Counted from the first letter of the stretch, positions 41,841 to 54,560 are shown. The stretch: DNA of 64,000 nucleotides from Druceiella hillmani (GCA_039881145.1 JAYKKI010000139.1:2437501-2501500), one strand, 5' to 3'. Program-made: numbers and translations. Notes: generated by a model from the letters alone, not told the origin.

Positions 41841-42764
41841 TCACTGGATTCCAAGTCGCCGAGAGTTTGAATCCGTCTTCACGGTTGAAATTTGGATGTT
41901 TTTTAATTTCAATCGCTTCCCGTATAATCCTCTTGAAATAATGAGGCTCAGAAGAAATAACCTTGGGGTCATGAAGTTCGATCCAGTGGGCCCCGAATCA
42001 ACTAAGTGTTCTGCTATAGCAGACTTATTTATGTGGCGGTTCTTCACAGCTGCTATGTGTTCCTTCATGCGTTCGGCGATTGTCCTTTTTGTCTGACCTA
42101 TGTAGGAAAGACCGCAGCTGCAGTCGATTTTATAGACACCTGGCTTCTGCAATTGAATTACGTCCTTTGGTGTCCGCAGCTGCTTGGCCATTGTTGTAAG
42201 AGGGGTGTATATCGGTTTTATTGAAAACCGTCTGAGTAGGTTTCCAATCTTATCCGTCACCCCTTTTACATAAGGTAGAAAAGCCGGTTGTCTGATCGCC
42301 TCGGCGTGTTTAATTCCAGTGTGTTTAGCATGCAATCTCCGTGTTCTGTAGCCATTCATATTTAGTACCTCTTGGACATGCTGTAGCTCATTCTGTAGAT
42401 GTTCAGGGTCACAGAGGTCATGAGCTCTGCGCGTTAGTGTGGAGACTACTGACTGAAGATGAGCAGGATGGTGATGTGATGCAGCGTTTAAGTATCTGCC
42501 TGTATGAGTCGGTTTCTGGTATACAGTGTGAGCCAACGTTCCATCAGGTCTCGCCATTATCTTTACGTCCAAAAATGCCAACGTCCTGTTCTCCTCCAGC
42601 TCATAGGTGAACTTAATCCGAGGATGAATCGAGTTGAGATATTCATTCACCTCGTTAGCACTTCGGATCCTTCTGTCCAGGATACAGAAAATGTCGTCCA
42701 CGTACCTCTTCCATAGTTTTATACCACAAGCCGCACTGTCGATCAGCTGTTCGAAATATTCCAT
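41841..42764 (-). CDS. Penelope-like element protein: C-terminal reverse transcriptase plus GIY-YIG endonuclease (partial)
   Basis: This is the longest open frame in the window (307 codons). It starts with MEYFEQLI, where full-length Penelope proteins are still in the middle of the reverse transcriptase, so the N-terminal ~half (fingers and first palm motifs) is absent. The catalytic YVDD box is at residues 21-24. Family features follow: 'FLDVKI' (64-69), 'VYQKPTHTGRYL' (81-92). The GIY-YIG nuclease starts at about residue 207: GVY (209-211), CSCG (215-218), YIG (221-223), Arg-232 and His-236. The Glu expected near the end ('REAIEI' in relatives) is replaced by Lys-288 in 'LKLKNIQI', so the nuclease is probably dead. 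The ATG lies 12 bp inside the right inverted arm and may be only the first Met after truncation. Plus-strand frames here are shadows. Confidence 0.88.
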   Translation of the reverse strand: MEYFEQLIDSAACGIKLWKRYVDDIFCILDRRIRSANEVNEYLNSIHPRIKFTYELEENRTLAFLDVKIMARPDGTLAHTVYQKPTHTGRYLNAASHHHPAHLQSVVSTLTRRAHDLCDPEHLQNELQHVQEVLNMNGYRTRRLHAKHTGIKHAEAIRQPAFLPYVKGVTDKIGNLLRRFSIKPIYTPLTTMAKQLRTPKDVIQLQKPGVYKIDCSCGLSYIGQTKRTIAERMKEHIAAVKNRHINKSAIAEHLVDSGPTGSNFMTPRLFLLSLIISRGLYGKRLKLKNIQISTVKTDSNSRRLGIQ

Positions 42765-42776
42765 CCAGATGTTCTA

Positions 42777-42904
42777 CCGTGACCACAGGCTGTGCAACCA
42801 GTCTGAAACGTCGAGACATAGTGAATACTTAGTTCATAATATCTAGGTTTACTCATTAAATAGATAATTACCGCGAAAAAACCCGATCCAAATCAAATAA
42901 AATA
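42777..42904 (+). repeat. Right inverted arm with hammerhead-like motif
   Basis: Read on the plus strand, 42779-42813 holds core GTGACCA, an extra C, stem II AGGCTG (42787-42792) / CAGTCT (42799-42804) with loop TGCAAC, GAAA (42805-42808), the 4-base palindrome ACGT as stem III (42808-42811), and C 42812 at the cleavage position. The core pair C3-G8 of the standard hammerhead is swapped to G3-C8, a compensating change. Stem I is weak in this copy because GGGA of the other arm reads GAGA here. The outer part of the arm mirrors the left arm. Confidence 0.75.
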
Positions 42905-43145
42905 TGTGTTCGAATCGCGAAAGTTTAAAAGAGTCTAATGAAAACAAGTTCATTACGTTGGAAAAATAGTTCCCACAAAACTGCAATTATAATTGCACAA
43001 CATCTAAATACAAAATTTTGCAAATTATTTAACTCAGTTATTTTTACGCTCATAAACAAAAAAAGACAAAAAAATTTCCGAGTGGATTTATGAAATATTA
43101 AGAATGCCTGTATATATTTGATAGACATATGTCTGATATGTTGAT
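42905..43145. other. AT-rich flank of the Penelope-like element
   Basis: No feature recognised. Confidence 0.5.
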
Positions 43146-43240
43146 AAGAGGCACATAAGCCGAGTGATTAATCGATAGCTCGTCTGAGAGAATTTTCGAC
43201 GTCGATGAAACAGGATCAAACACTGATTGCATTACGTCGC
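43146..43240 (+). mobile_element. Possible tRNA-related SINE fragment
   Basis: AAGCCGAGTGATTAATCGATAGCTCGTCTGAG (43157-43188, given as position only for its full length) resembles the D-arm to anticodon region of a tRNA with an A box, and AGGATCAAACACTG (43212-43225) is at the right distance to be a degraded B box (GGTTCGAATCC type). No tail or target duplication was found, so this may be a decayed SINE, a tRNA pseudogene, or chance. Confidence 0.3.
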
Positions 43241-44429
43241 TTCCATCTGTCGGATAGCATAAAGCATATTACTCTAATAAATTGAGTCATTTTGCTACTG
43301 CACAGTGGGCAAAGGAAATGAAGCTTCATGTACATTATAATTTATTTGAAAACCGTCAGCACTTATCCTCTGTGAAAAAATCGTATTATTATCGTAGAAA
43401 TAAATTTAATCCCTCACGCATAATACACCGAAATAAGGAAGGTGGCACTTAATTATTATTGCAATTGTTCTAAACTAACAATGCAAAATTTTGGAAAGCA
43501 TCATAGTAAATATGTATGATCCCATCAACATTGACAAAACTTTATGAAAACAATATATTTTTATGGATTAACAATAATCAGAAAAAAATAAAAATTCCTT
43601 GTTCAGGGTTTGGCAAAGTAAACAACGAGCCAACTTTTATAAGTTTAAGGAAGTAAACTAGATCTATAAAAATTAGGCATCAGGAGTATAAATGATTAAA
43701 GTAGTAAATAAGATAATGTAGCTTATGCAAAATAAATATATAATTCTTTCTCCATAAATATGGTATTTCCCTATTTTACTATGTGACACAACATAGAAAA
43801 AATTATCTAAATGTAGTATTACAACAATTTACATTTTCTTCGGTGTTTATACGGAGTAAGCAAAGAATTAATACTCAAAAAAATTTAAAAAATAGTGAGA
43901 GTGAGAGAGAATAAATATATGAGCGACTTTTTGATAATATAAATGAAAAATTGATTGTTTGAAAAGTCTTTGCAGTGATTCAATCATAGTGTTGTCATTT
44001 GGTGATAGAACTATTTTATAATTGTTTATCTCATGAACCCTTTGGCAAAGCAATGAATAAATACATTTTCCTTGTATTAATTATATGAAACGAAATAATA
44101 ATAAAAGATATTCAGTTTTATATTGATGGCGAGTCAAAACAAATTAACTTCATTTTAAATTATGAGAGCAGTATGGGCAAGAGGAGCCATGAATAAAATA
44201 TAATTTAATCTATTTAATTGAACATCATGTTTCAAAAATGTTCATCTTCGAATGAAATGATTAGCCTTCGGACATATTTAAGGTGGGAAATCAGACTTGC
44301 CAATTTCTGTTTAGCTTCTAGAAAGATAATATTAAAGTAATACAATAAATTAGGCGAGTGCCTAGATTATTTAAAAACAATTTTTTTATAAAAAAAGTTG
44401 TCATTCAATATTTTAGTTTCTCCACAATC
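43241..44429. other. AT-rich intergenic DNA
   Basis: No feature recognised. Confidence 0.5.
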
Positions 44430-44700
44430 AGAAAATGAGTCGGAAGTAGGACATGTTCAATCCAAGGAAATTTGAACATGAAATAAAATGCCACAAATGG
44501 AACTGGATTAGCCATATACTTGGAAGGGAACTCGCGCATAATCCCAAATAAAGTTTGGACTGAAAACTTAAGGAGACAAGGGAATGTCACCATTTGAAGT
44601 CAACTGTGTTGGCGTAGGTCAATTTGCGCAGTATTCACAGGACACATATTGCAGCGTAGCGAAGCACCGCGGATGCCCTTTTGAAATATGTTTCTTCATA
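44430..44700 (+). pseudogene. C-terminal fragment of an RTE-like reverse transcriptase
   Basis: The plus strand at about 44480-44560 translates to 'EIKCHKWNWISHILGRE' followed by 'PKQSLD'. This matches the very common 'EIKRRRWNWIGHILRK......AL.W.P.G.R' end block of RTE-type endonuclease/reverse transcriptase proteins. Further on, 'VGVGQFAQYSQD' in another frame is compatible with the final 'W.....AQDR..WR' segment. Frameshifts and stops make it a dead relic. The 62-codon minus-strand frame (44405-44593) is its shadow. Confidence 0.7.
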
Positions 44701-46857
44701 CCCTATTGCCACACCAAAGGGACATAGCGGAAAACAAACTTGTGGGTCAGATGTAACTATCGCTGTAATATTAATAATTATTGCAACTGATATTTTGCAA
44801 ACCTCAGCACAATATGAGTATGTTATCGATCTTTATTAATTATTACAAGTTAGAGATTAATCGTTTAGCTGTAAAATAAAAGCAACCGTGTTGTATACGA
44901 CTTTAAAATTCATTAAAGATGCTAATTAATTTATCATCGAACTTTAATATAAAATCATAAAAATATTAAACTCACGTTAGGTAAACGAAGCTTTGAATGT
45001 TCGACTGGCCTCGAAAAATATATATTGAGTAAGGCAATGGATAAATTATGTCTCAAAATTTAAGGTAGAATATTAACCTACCACAATACTCCTTTTGTTA
45101 CAGAAAGTACTCATGACGTAAATAAATGGATGCATTCAAAAGCAAGAGAGCAGTTTTCTCTTTGAAAAGTTTCTGACCCGAATACGGATGACGAAACTCT
45201 TTAGTTGTCGAATGAAACAAAAGTGAAATGGTTCTTTTCCGTATCACAAGAGATGACTAGGGGACCTACGATAACTAGGGGACTTGTATTTCCGAGTAGA
45301 TGATAGAAAATTCTAATTGCCAAGACAAGCTGACAAAGAAAAATTAATAAAAAAAAATTAAGTTACTGAATAGTTATAGTTTTTATAACCCAGGTGTTAA
45401 CAGTTATTTTCATAATAAATTTAAAACGATTGAGAAGTGTTTATTTATCTTAAGTTTAATTTAAAAACTATTCAGAGTTCAATGTAAATAAATGTTTTAT
45501 TTGCAGATATCTAAAATAAAATAGTATGTATTATTTTTGACAAGAAATTGTTTCAAATGAATAGTATTAAACAAAAATTATTGACCCAGTACATTTTATG
45601 CCTCCATACGTCGAATGGAAAAAATTGAGGACGAATAATTTCACTCACGCGTCGATAAATTCCAATCATTTTTTCCGGAAATCGCTTAACTTGGGAACTT
45701 AAAATTTAGCAATACAATAAAAAAATGTATTAACCTTTACGTATATGTATAATAGCTGGCACTTGAAAATACTTATTTCAAAATTTTAGGGAATTAAATT
45801 ATGTACTTGAAAAAAATTTCAAATTTCTTATATAGCGCGGAATATAGTTACACGCGTGTATAAAATATTAGTTTTACGAGTCTCATACTATTTATTTTAC
45901 TTTACGAAGTATATCTTCAGATATATACTAAGAAATATGTAAAAAATACCTATCCCGTGATATTTTCGAAACTACTTGAACTAAAGTTATAAAAAAAAAA
46001 TTATTTTAAAAACCTTAGTTGTATCACAACAGTAATGATGATTCTAAGTATAAAAGTTTTGGAACATTAGCAGTAATGTGCATGCCATACTTAATTATAT
46101 TACACGTTATCGTATATTTATTGCGCCAGAAAGTCTATATTTTTGACGCCTTGTGGGAAATAAACTAAATTCTTTGCAAACTAGAAACGGAATCTTCGAA
46201 CCCGTGAGCCGGTTTCGCAATTTGCCTGTTTTTTTCTATTTTACTTTGTTCCTCTCATTACATCTTTGTTTTTTTTTCTTATATTATAATAATATATCCA
46301 TTTGTTTCATACCTCCATATCCTGAAACAACGTATTTTTTTTTGTATTTTAATGGCTCAACTATTTAATAAATCTATGTAATACAGCGCTAAAAAATAAC
46401 TGGTCTCATGGAGGTAAGTATGAAATGCATTTTATTTGCAGAAAATTGTTTTAAACGAAGCCACGGATAAAAGCAATTAGCCTTTATATATACTTCGCTA
46501 CGCGAACCGCACCTGTGCTAAACACGCTTTACGGTAAATACGGTGAACGGTAAAAATAGGGGGGGTGATTCGTCGCTAACTGCGTAGTTATTTGGTAAGA
46601 AATGACAAACTAATAAATAAATCGACTTTCATAGTTTATAGTGTTATTGGAGATACCATTAGTCATTCATGTTTAGTGCATCACAAAAAAATAATTATCT
46701 GAGTGCTTTAAGTTATCACCATATTAAAGGCTTTTCTGTGTTTATCTCTGTCTGTTTTTACGCCTGTCTATTGGTTTTTCTCTTTCGAAGAGATGAAAAA
46801 AAAACTGGGATACTATAAAATATTAATGTAGATATAAGTGTGATTACAGTTCACTAC
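44701..46857. other. AT-rich intergenic DNA
   Basis: No gene. A block at 46470-46570 contains CTTCGCTACGCGAACCGCAC and a GGGGGGG run and may be a degraded transposon end. A TCTCTGTCTG-type run follows at about 46740. Confidence 0.4.
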
Positions 46858-46898
46858 TACATGCAACTAAAACTACTGTTTAGTTTTAGTTGCATGTA
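46858..46898. repeat. Perfect 18-bp inverted repeat, 5-nt loop
   Basis: TACATGCAACTAAAACTA (46858-46875), loop CTGTT, exact complement at 46881-46898. Confidence 0.92.
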
Positions 46899-49800
46899 CA
46901 TAATACGCAATTCAATTAACTAATTAAAAAATATACCGGGGATACGTGATACCATTCTCGATATTTGTAAAAGGACAGTTATGAGCTGGTTGCTGCGTGG
47001 GGGTAGCATCAGGACCGAGTTTCTGATCATTGAATGAATTTAGACACGTCGAATACACACTATGAATGTAACCAATTGATTGTATGAACCGGTTGGTTTG
47101 TGTGTTTGTATAGTTACGTATATGTGAGTGAAGATGTATACAGATGAGAACTGTTGTTTTACTTTTTAATATATAAATTAATATATTTTAGTGTGGACCC
47201 ATGTATGCGTTGAATCTACATATGAGCGTGGATTTATGTATACATGTGTGTATAAAGTTTTGTGTTTATTTTTGTTTATGTTCACATCAATTAATAAATA
47301 AACAATTTATTTTGAATTGTTGACCGATTCGCAAAGACGCACGCATACTGAAACGAAGGCACTTTTAAGGGATTTGCCGCTTCAGAACACGCCTTAGGGC
47401 AAGTTGGTTGGATGTATCGTAAAAGCATGATCATCGTGTTGTAATTGGAATCTTTGAAGAAAATAAATATAAATATCAAAAATAAATAAATACAACAATT
47501 ACAGATAGGCAACATTATTTCAGTGAAATCTATTAATTATACCCAGATAAAAGTCGTAACGATTAAGGAAATAAGATGGTTATATATTTTTATACCATTT
47601 TTCAATCCAATTAGATGTATTTGTGACGACGAACTGAAATTTGTTTTCTAATTTAATGTTAATTTGACGCAAAAACGAAATAACTTCTAACGAAAATGCT
47701 TATTTTTATCCCAGAAAGTGGATGAAAATAAGGATTAATAATTAAGTTTTTTATTACTTAGATTAACAAAATACCATTGTCTATCTGTTGATGAATAAAT
47801 TTATTAAAAAATCGTTTAGCGGAATTTGATACAAATATTTTCAAATACTTCTTATAATACTAAATCGCACACTCAACATAAGACAGCGGCCAATAGCTAC
47901 CTTTGTTGGAAAACAGGGTCTTGCGTCTGTACTTTAGTCCTAAACGTGGCAAGTTATACATAGGGCTTATCAAATTTATAATGGCTCAACATTTCGTTTA
48001 AGTGGTAATGTTGACCCTTTAGATGATCAAAACAGCTTATGTAAAACTAATCAAAGTTTAATTAATCACAAGATTACACGTGGGAAAAGGTTTTATTAAG
48101 TCTTCTCCCTAACTTAATAGTTTGTGGGACAAAATGTATTTTCTCTTAATTATATTTGGTTTCGTCACTACGATATATTGTTATAAATGTTGGAGATACA
48201 CTTAAATAAGATGAACAAATGTGTAATCCAATTATACTCAGGAAAATTTACGAATTTTTAATTTATATTGTATTTGTGTATCTTTTTTTCCATTTCATTT
48301 ATTCTTAAGCATATATTATTAAAATTTCTTGTTGTGAGTCGCACGTCTTTTACGTTTTTTTACTCTCATTCAATTTTTTATTTAAAACTAACTTCAATCG
48401 AGCAAAGAACTTCCCTCTCCGAACTTGTAACGTATAAACACTTATAAAATACAAGGCTATACAATTATGGAACTTTTTTGTAGATTCCATTATCGTACAC
48501 AATTTTCTCAAACTTTGCTTTTACGTAATTAAAACTGTTAACTTTGCATAATTGAAAACCATTTCTATCCCGCGATTTTATAACTGACCATAACAGTCAA
48601 TTGCAATAAGAAGGGTTGAAGAATTTGAATCCCAGCCAAACCCAATCTAACCCAACCCAACCAAAAGAAAACATAATCCAACTTAAAATAAACTTCGAAC
48701 ATATAAAAGAAATTTTTCTTTTGCCATTTATTTATTTTTACGTATTGATAACTTGCCGAGAAAATTACATAATAGGTATGAAAGAATCTTAAGAAGACTA
48801 TTTACATTTTATAACAATGTCACGCTCAATACCCGCGGCCGTGTCGACGGCCCATCTAACTTCGATTTCATGATTAAAAGTTTAAATCTAAAATACACAC
48901 TTTATTATTTGACTCCTCTATTCAAACTGTTATTGTTTATCAACGTAATATTTTGAAAATGTATTTGTTTGTTAGTTTAAAAAACCATGACTACTTTATA
49001 AATTTTCCCCAAAACGTTGGACAAAAAAAAGCACCAAAATTAATGTTGTTTTAAAAATATTAAAACCAGTAATAATTATTTTTTACTGGTTTTATTGTAA
49101 AAAAACACATACCAATTTAAATTAAAAAAAACTGTATAGTTATCAATACTGAGCAAACAAACATTTCCAAAACTGCATTTCTAAAGCAGTTAATGGAGCA
49201 GAAAAAATATAAAAATTTGAAGCCTCTCGCAGTATTGTGTTGATCAGTGTCAGCGTACGATAAATAGGTGAGGATGACTTCATTGTTTCGTGAAATACTC
49301 AAAAACAAAATTACAATAAAAACTCCAAAGCTCTTTGCGACACATCAAAATTAGATGTATTTTGTTATTTCTTCTCTCAAAAATGCATTTATGTTGTTTC
49401 TTTATTATTACATTTTCTTCTTTAGCTACTTTGTACCATTGTAAAAACATATAATTTCAATTGACTGCAAGAAACGGGCTCTATAATAAGTTTGCCAGAT
49501 ATACATACTCATCGAAGTAAGTAAATAAATATATGTATCCATTCTTAGATGTGTATACTCTAAGTAAATAAATATATTTATTCATCCTTTAATATTTACA
49601 CTGTAAAACTAATATATACGATTCCGTGATGAAGTTCAATTTCGGTTTTGAGCTTTGTAGAGGTATTTCATAAAGTTACGAGACCATTTTTTTAAAACAA
49701 ATCTTTTGTATGGCAATATGTAGTTTCACGTTGTCATATTCGCTTCGGTACACTTAACAATAAAAGGGCAGGACTCACCGCTGCGGAAATATAGCACACG

Positions 49801-50137
49801 GAAATATAAAAACATTTCATAAAGGGCACACACGTTTATACATAATTTATATACGATTATCGACATGCGTACATGCGACTACATCTAAGGTTATTGCAAA
49901 AAAAAGACGGAACAAAATACTCAAAGTCATAATAAAGTCGGTATAAAGTATGGCAATTAAATGACACTGGGTTAGCGAATACATGAGTTGAGTATAAACA
50001 AGAAAATTGTGAACAATTGTTTTAAAAATACATTTGAAATAAATGTAATGAGGATAAATATCCTGTATGATTGCTAATGAAATATGAAAAAAGTCTGCAT
50101 TTACTTTCTAAGTGAGCAGAAATTATATATAATATAA
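46899..50137. other. AT-rich intergenic DNA
   Basis: No gene recognised. GT-rich low complexity covers about 47095-47270. A 12-bp inverted repeat, TAAAACCAGTAA at 49061-49072 and its complement at 49083-49094, has a 10-nt spacer. TAAGTAAATAAATATAT is duplicated near 49518 and 49562. Confidence 0.5.
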
Positions 50138-50193
50138 TTATTTGAATACGATGACAGCATATAATTATGTATGCTGTCATCGTATTCAAATAA
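50138..50193. repeat. Perfect 24-bp inverted repeat, 8-nt loop
   Basis: The left arm is 50138-50161, with core ATTTGAATACGATGACAGCA, and the exact complement is 50170-50193; the loop is TAATTATG. It has no mismatch. Confidence 0.93.
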
Positions 50194-51630
50194 ATTTAAG
50201 TTAAATGTCACTTTTATATTACGTTTTTAAACATAACTAAGAGATATCATAATTCTTAGAAGACTAGTAGAAAAAAATTGCAAAACAAGATATATAAATA
50301 TACAAACAAGAAGACAGGAAACTGCCTTCTGTTTCATTCAAATTCTTTTTCCTTAAATTAAATAAAGCCTATAGTGGCATATTTGGATACCATTTATATT
50401 ACGTTACTCATTTCATTTTGTACCTTTTGTAATATTTTATATTTGAATATATCAATATGTTGATTTTTCATTAAGGCAGGAAATTCTCTCAGTTAAGTAA
50501 AAATAAAAAACTTGGGTATCTTGATTTCACTGAAATTAAATACTTTTTTGGAATAAATTTACCCAAAACTTGCAAGGTAAAATAAAAATTCAAAAGCTTC
50601 AAGAAAATTTCTAACTAATAGAAATATTGAGAAAAGTTTGCGGGAAACTGAGGTGAGAAAAAATTATTATTCGTACTTGCCGAGAAACTGGATGAACGAA
50701 ATTCCGTCATACAACCAAATCAGTTTGTTATCGGAATATAAGTTTACCAATCACCAACGATATTCATAGTTTTCAATGGAAATGAATCTTGCAGTAAAAC
50801 GATAGAATCAAATGCTTAAATATGTCGTTATAAGATCATTCTAAAAGAAACTAAGGCTGTAGTGCAAAATAGTTTAATAAGAATTTATAAGAACATTGGA
50901 AGTTACTACATACCAATCAGTGGTGTTTACCTCGCATAAAACTTTATGAAAAGATACCCATAATTTGGTTCCATACGTGTTCGTCGATATAAGTAGAACA
51001 GATTACAGATAATGAGACAAAGATTTAAATTTTTCTGCGTCAATTTTCGATCGATACGGATTACCCATGATAGCGCCTTAGATAATGACTTTTTGCAGAC
51101 AATTATAGCGCCCTAATTATGTTTCTCCCAATATAACCTGTGTATATTTATTAAAGAACACATATAATTTCTTTTAAAGATGATCTTCAAATGAAGAATG
51201 TGTGTTCCTCAATACACCGATCTAATAAAAGACAAAGGGGTACAAAACTATATATGCAAGTCTGACTCTCATTAAAAATGTAATTTTCGTAAAGGAGTTA
51301 AACGAAGAGAAATTTTTAATCATAAATAATGTTCTTTTTAATATTAAGTGTTATTCATTTCAGTACAAACAGTAATACAAAAAGAACGACTAAGAAACTG
51401 CAGACGACATATTAGCGGAAGGCCCTGCCCACTCTGTTTTCCGCCTGACTGCCGGCTGTTACTTTGTCATTGACTGCTGAGGATCTCGTGCACTCCGCAT
51501 ATAATTTGTGCGACTCGCAGCGCTATCTAGTTAATGAGTAAATTTATTTCTGTATGCAAATGTTTTGTTCTCTGTTGATTATCCACTAACGCTCGCAAAG
51601 CAGCAGAAACTGGGTAAACATCTAAAATAG
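50194..51630. other. AT-rich DNA with a GC-rich island at 51385-51535
   Basis: The island (GGAAGGCCCTGCCCACTC, CCGCCTGACTGCCGGCTG, GCGACTCGCAGCGC) is free of long frames. It could be a promoter or first exon. Nothing else is recognised. Confidence 0.35.
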
Positions 51631-51689
51631 TTAAATCCAATTTTCAACTTACTTGTCATCTGGACAAGTAAGTTGAAAATTGGATTTAA
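51631..51689. repeat. Perfect 27-bp inverted repeat, 5-nt loop
   Basis: The left arm is 51631-51657, with core CCAATTTTCAACTTACTTGT, and the right arm is 51663-51689; the loop is ATCTG. This is the longest perfect short palindrome in the window. Confidence 0.95.
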
Positions 51690-54560
51690 ACTTAGCAAAT
51701 TCCTCATATGTAAAACTAACTTTTCATTCGAAGTCTTTTACCACCTATAATATTTTCTTAAATATAATTGATATGAAAAACATGGTTCAGGTAAAAATCA
51801 CAAACACAATTTTTTATTTTTAGAGTCAATACTCTGGATTAAAATTGTAATCGAAGTTAACTTATAAAAAGTGTTTCTAAAAACATATTTACATATGTTA
51901 TAGTAAGGGTGCATAATGGGTTAAAACAGCGCTCCTTTTTATACCTCTCTAATGTTTTAATTGGTCACAACATAGCTTCAGATTATTCACTTAAATTACC
52001 CATCGGCGGTGTTGTCTTCTCAGTTTCAATATTATGCACTGTTTTTTAAGAATTTATTTACAATTTTGTAAACACTGAAAAAGTCAGTTAATACTGGTCA
52101 GTCTTATTCCACCGTCTTAATCTTTGCAAGGTTAACCGACAATAGAACAACTACACCGACGTCTGCCATCTGTCAGCGGCTCAATTTTTTTTTCCTGTCG
52201 CAGAGAGAATGTTACAAGTAATATGGTGCACATCTTGACAGCTGCAGTCACAATACGGTGAATCTTTTCCAGAAGCTAAGAAACGTTTAGTTCATTTTAT
52301 CATTATTCGAATAATATTATTTACTTGATTAGTCATTGTGGTCGTGAAATGAAAATTATTTTTCGTATCAAAATAAAACCTATTCAGTATAAGTAGGACT
52401 ATGTCATATATTATAACTATATTTGACACAGTCGTACAAACATGATACATGTTTAATACAAATACTAAGTGCATATTTAAAACGTATACTAGGGGTATAG
52501 CCATAGTTATACTATCTGTTTGCTGTAGTCTGTTTCTTTGATTGATGTACGGATGCTTAATACTAACACCAGTGATAATTTCATCAAATCCTGCAGCGGA
52601 AGGTTTAAATATGAGAGAAATGCAAGAGGATATTACACTCTCAATCGGTGAATGTTCTCTTGTCCACGAATGTCATAAAATACACAAATAATTTTCAGAA
52701 GGAATAAACACACGGATCTTATGGAATTATTGTTTCATTAATTGTTTTAAAGAAATAATATACTTTCGATATTTTCATTCGTAATTTCACTTAAAATTTT
52801 ATTTCAGTAGGAATTAACACAAGAAAATATACAAATGAGTCAATATACAAACAACTAAAATGAATATTTTAACATGATTAGCTTATTCTGTTCTGTTGCT
52901 ATTTTTGTAGCGATTCTTGCTTTATCTAGAACTTGTGTCATGATGCTACTCAAAGAACAAAATTTAATCTCACGTAGACCACAAAGTAAAAACTGAAGAG
53001 TTTGTATATGGTTACGCGATTAGTCCTCTATTTTCTGCGAATACACCAACTTTCTATGATGGCGGGTCGCATCTAGTCTTAACTCCATTAAAATTAAAAT
53101 CGTATTTAGTATGCATGTCTACCGTAGCGCAGACAAATATTATTTAAAGAAAAAGATAAAAATTTCCAACTGTGTCCAAAAAAAATCTTAATAAAATTGC
53201 GATTTTAATGAAAACAATTCACTTTTTTCCTGAAACACACTTCAAATATATTCACTTTAATGCATGAATCATGTGCGTAAATAACAGGCAGGTTATTTGT
53301 TATTTCATCTATATACCTTTCTTAACCGTCATTGTAAAACACTAAACATATTATTTTAAACCCTCAGTTTAAATAACAACGCTTTTTTAATAGCAGTTGC
53401 AAGTAAAGTCGAAAGAATTGTTGGTTTATTTAGTTGCTAAACTATAGCATCTATCTGTTATACTAATTTACCAATAGACCATCAAGAACGTATTGCATGA
53501 GAATTACATCTCTATATTTTAAGTAACCTAACCTTAATGAAGCGAAAATAAAAAAGAAAAAATGAAATTCATTTTTACGCAATAACATTTTCATTTTACG
53601 CCAGAAACCTGTATTCGATGTAATACAATTTTCGTATTACACAAGAAACCTATATCCGAGAAACCTCTATTCAGAGTAAATTGTCCCTCACTGAATATGG
53701 TGGCATATTTTTCCTACAGCGAGGAAAATAACCGTTTTGGGCGAAACATAAGTCGCATCAAACGATTTTTGCATACATGGCGAACCTGAAAAGTTTTGTA
53801 AGGGAAATGCCTAAAAGGTAATACGTCTACTCTTACTTCCGGTATACACCATTCTCACATCTACCTTGTATCTCTTATGTTATTTTGTGTTCGTTTTTTG
53901 TCCATATGAATATGGTTATACATATGTATATGGTCATATACTTGTACTTTGTTTCTTTGCGTAGTTCGGTAGGTTCGCTTTTCTTTTAAAAACTTTTCAT
54001 TTGAACTTCATGTAAAACTGAATATATCATACAATAAAATATCCAGAGTGCAGGCAAGAGATCAAAATTAAATGATAGGTTTGAAGAAAGTGTTTGGAAA
54101 GTGGAATTGAAATATAGATCTGACTTCAGTTTCACATCATCTTTCATTTGACTACGATGAGCCGCAATAAAAGGCTGTCATCACCTCTGTCTTTACATGT
54201 ATACTTGTTTTGATTTACTCATTATATACGCTTTTAAAATAAAGGCATTCTTTTTGTAAATTAAATTTAGAATAAACTCTATTTTAATAAACCTCATACC
54301 GGTATCTAGCTCTTTAAATTAAACAAACATACATGCCTATTGTGTCAAAATGAACGTGACATTATTGAAGTCACGTCGAAAATTATGTTTGACTTAATAT
54401 TTTATAATTTATGAATAATGGAAGTATAACTTGTTTAACAAATACACTGACCTATATTATTATTTTAGAATATATCATAACACACTTTAATAAATTTAAT
54501 ACCCTTATTCCATTGTTTAAATTTAAAAAAAAGTTATGCCTATTGCCTGAAAGTGAAAGT
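51690..54560. other. AT-rich intergenic DNA
   Basis: No gene, RNA or repeat recognised. Confidence 0.5.

Larger units (their letters stand above)
41549..42904 (-). mobile_element. Penelope-like element, 5'-truncated, with 128-bp inverted arms
   Basis: The element is bounded by two 128-bp arms in inverted orientation, 41549-41676 and 42777-42904. They share ATCGGGTTTTTTCGCGG at the outside and CAGCCTGTGGTCACGG at the inside. Between them is one minus-strand ORF with the end of a Penelope-type reverse transcriptase and a GIY-YIG endonuclease, followed by ~165 bp of 3' non-coding DNA. The inverted arms fit the known habit of Penelope-like elements of carrying terminal repeats (pLTRs) in direct or inverted order, with 5' truncation. 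A hammerhead-like fold lies at the inner edge of each arm. No clear target duplication was seen. Confidence 0.88.

Noticed and set aside
41734..42846. Several plus-strand open frames of 70-120 codons
   Set aside because: They are antisense shadows of the Penelope-like minus-strand ORF and its right arm, with no family features of their own.
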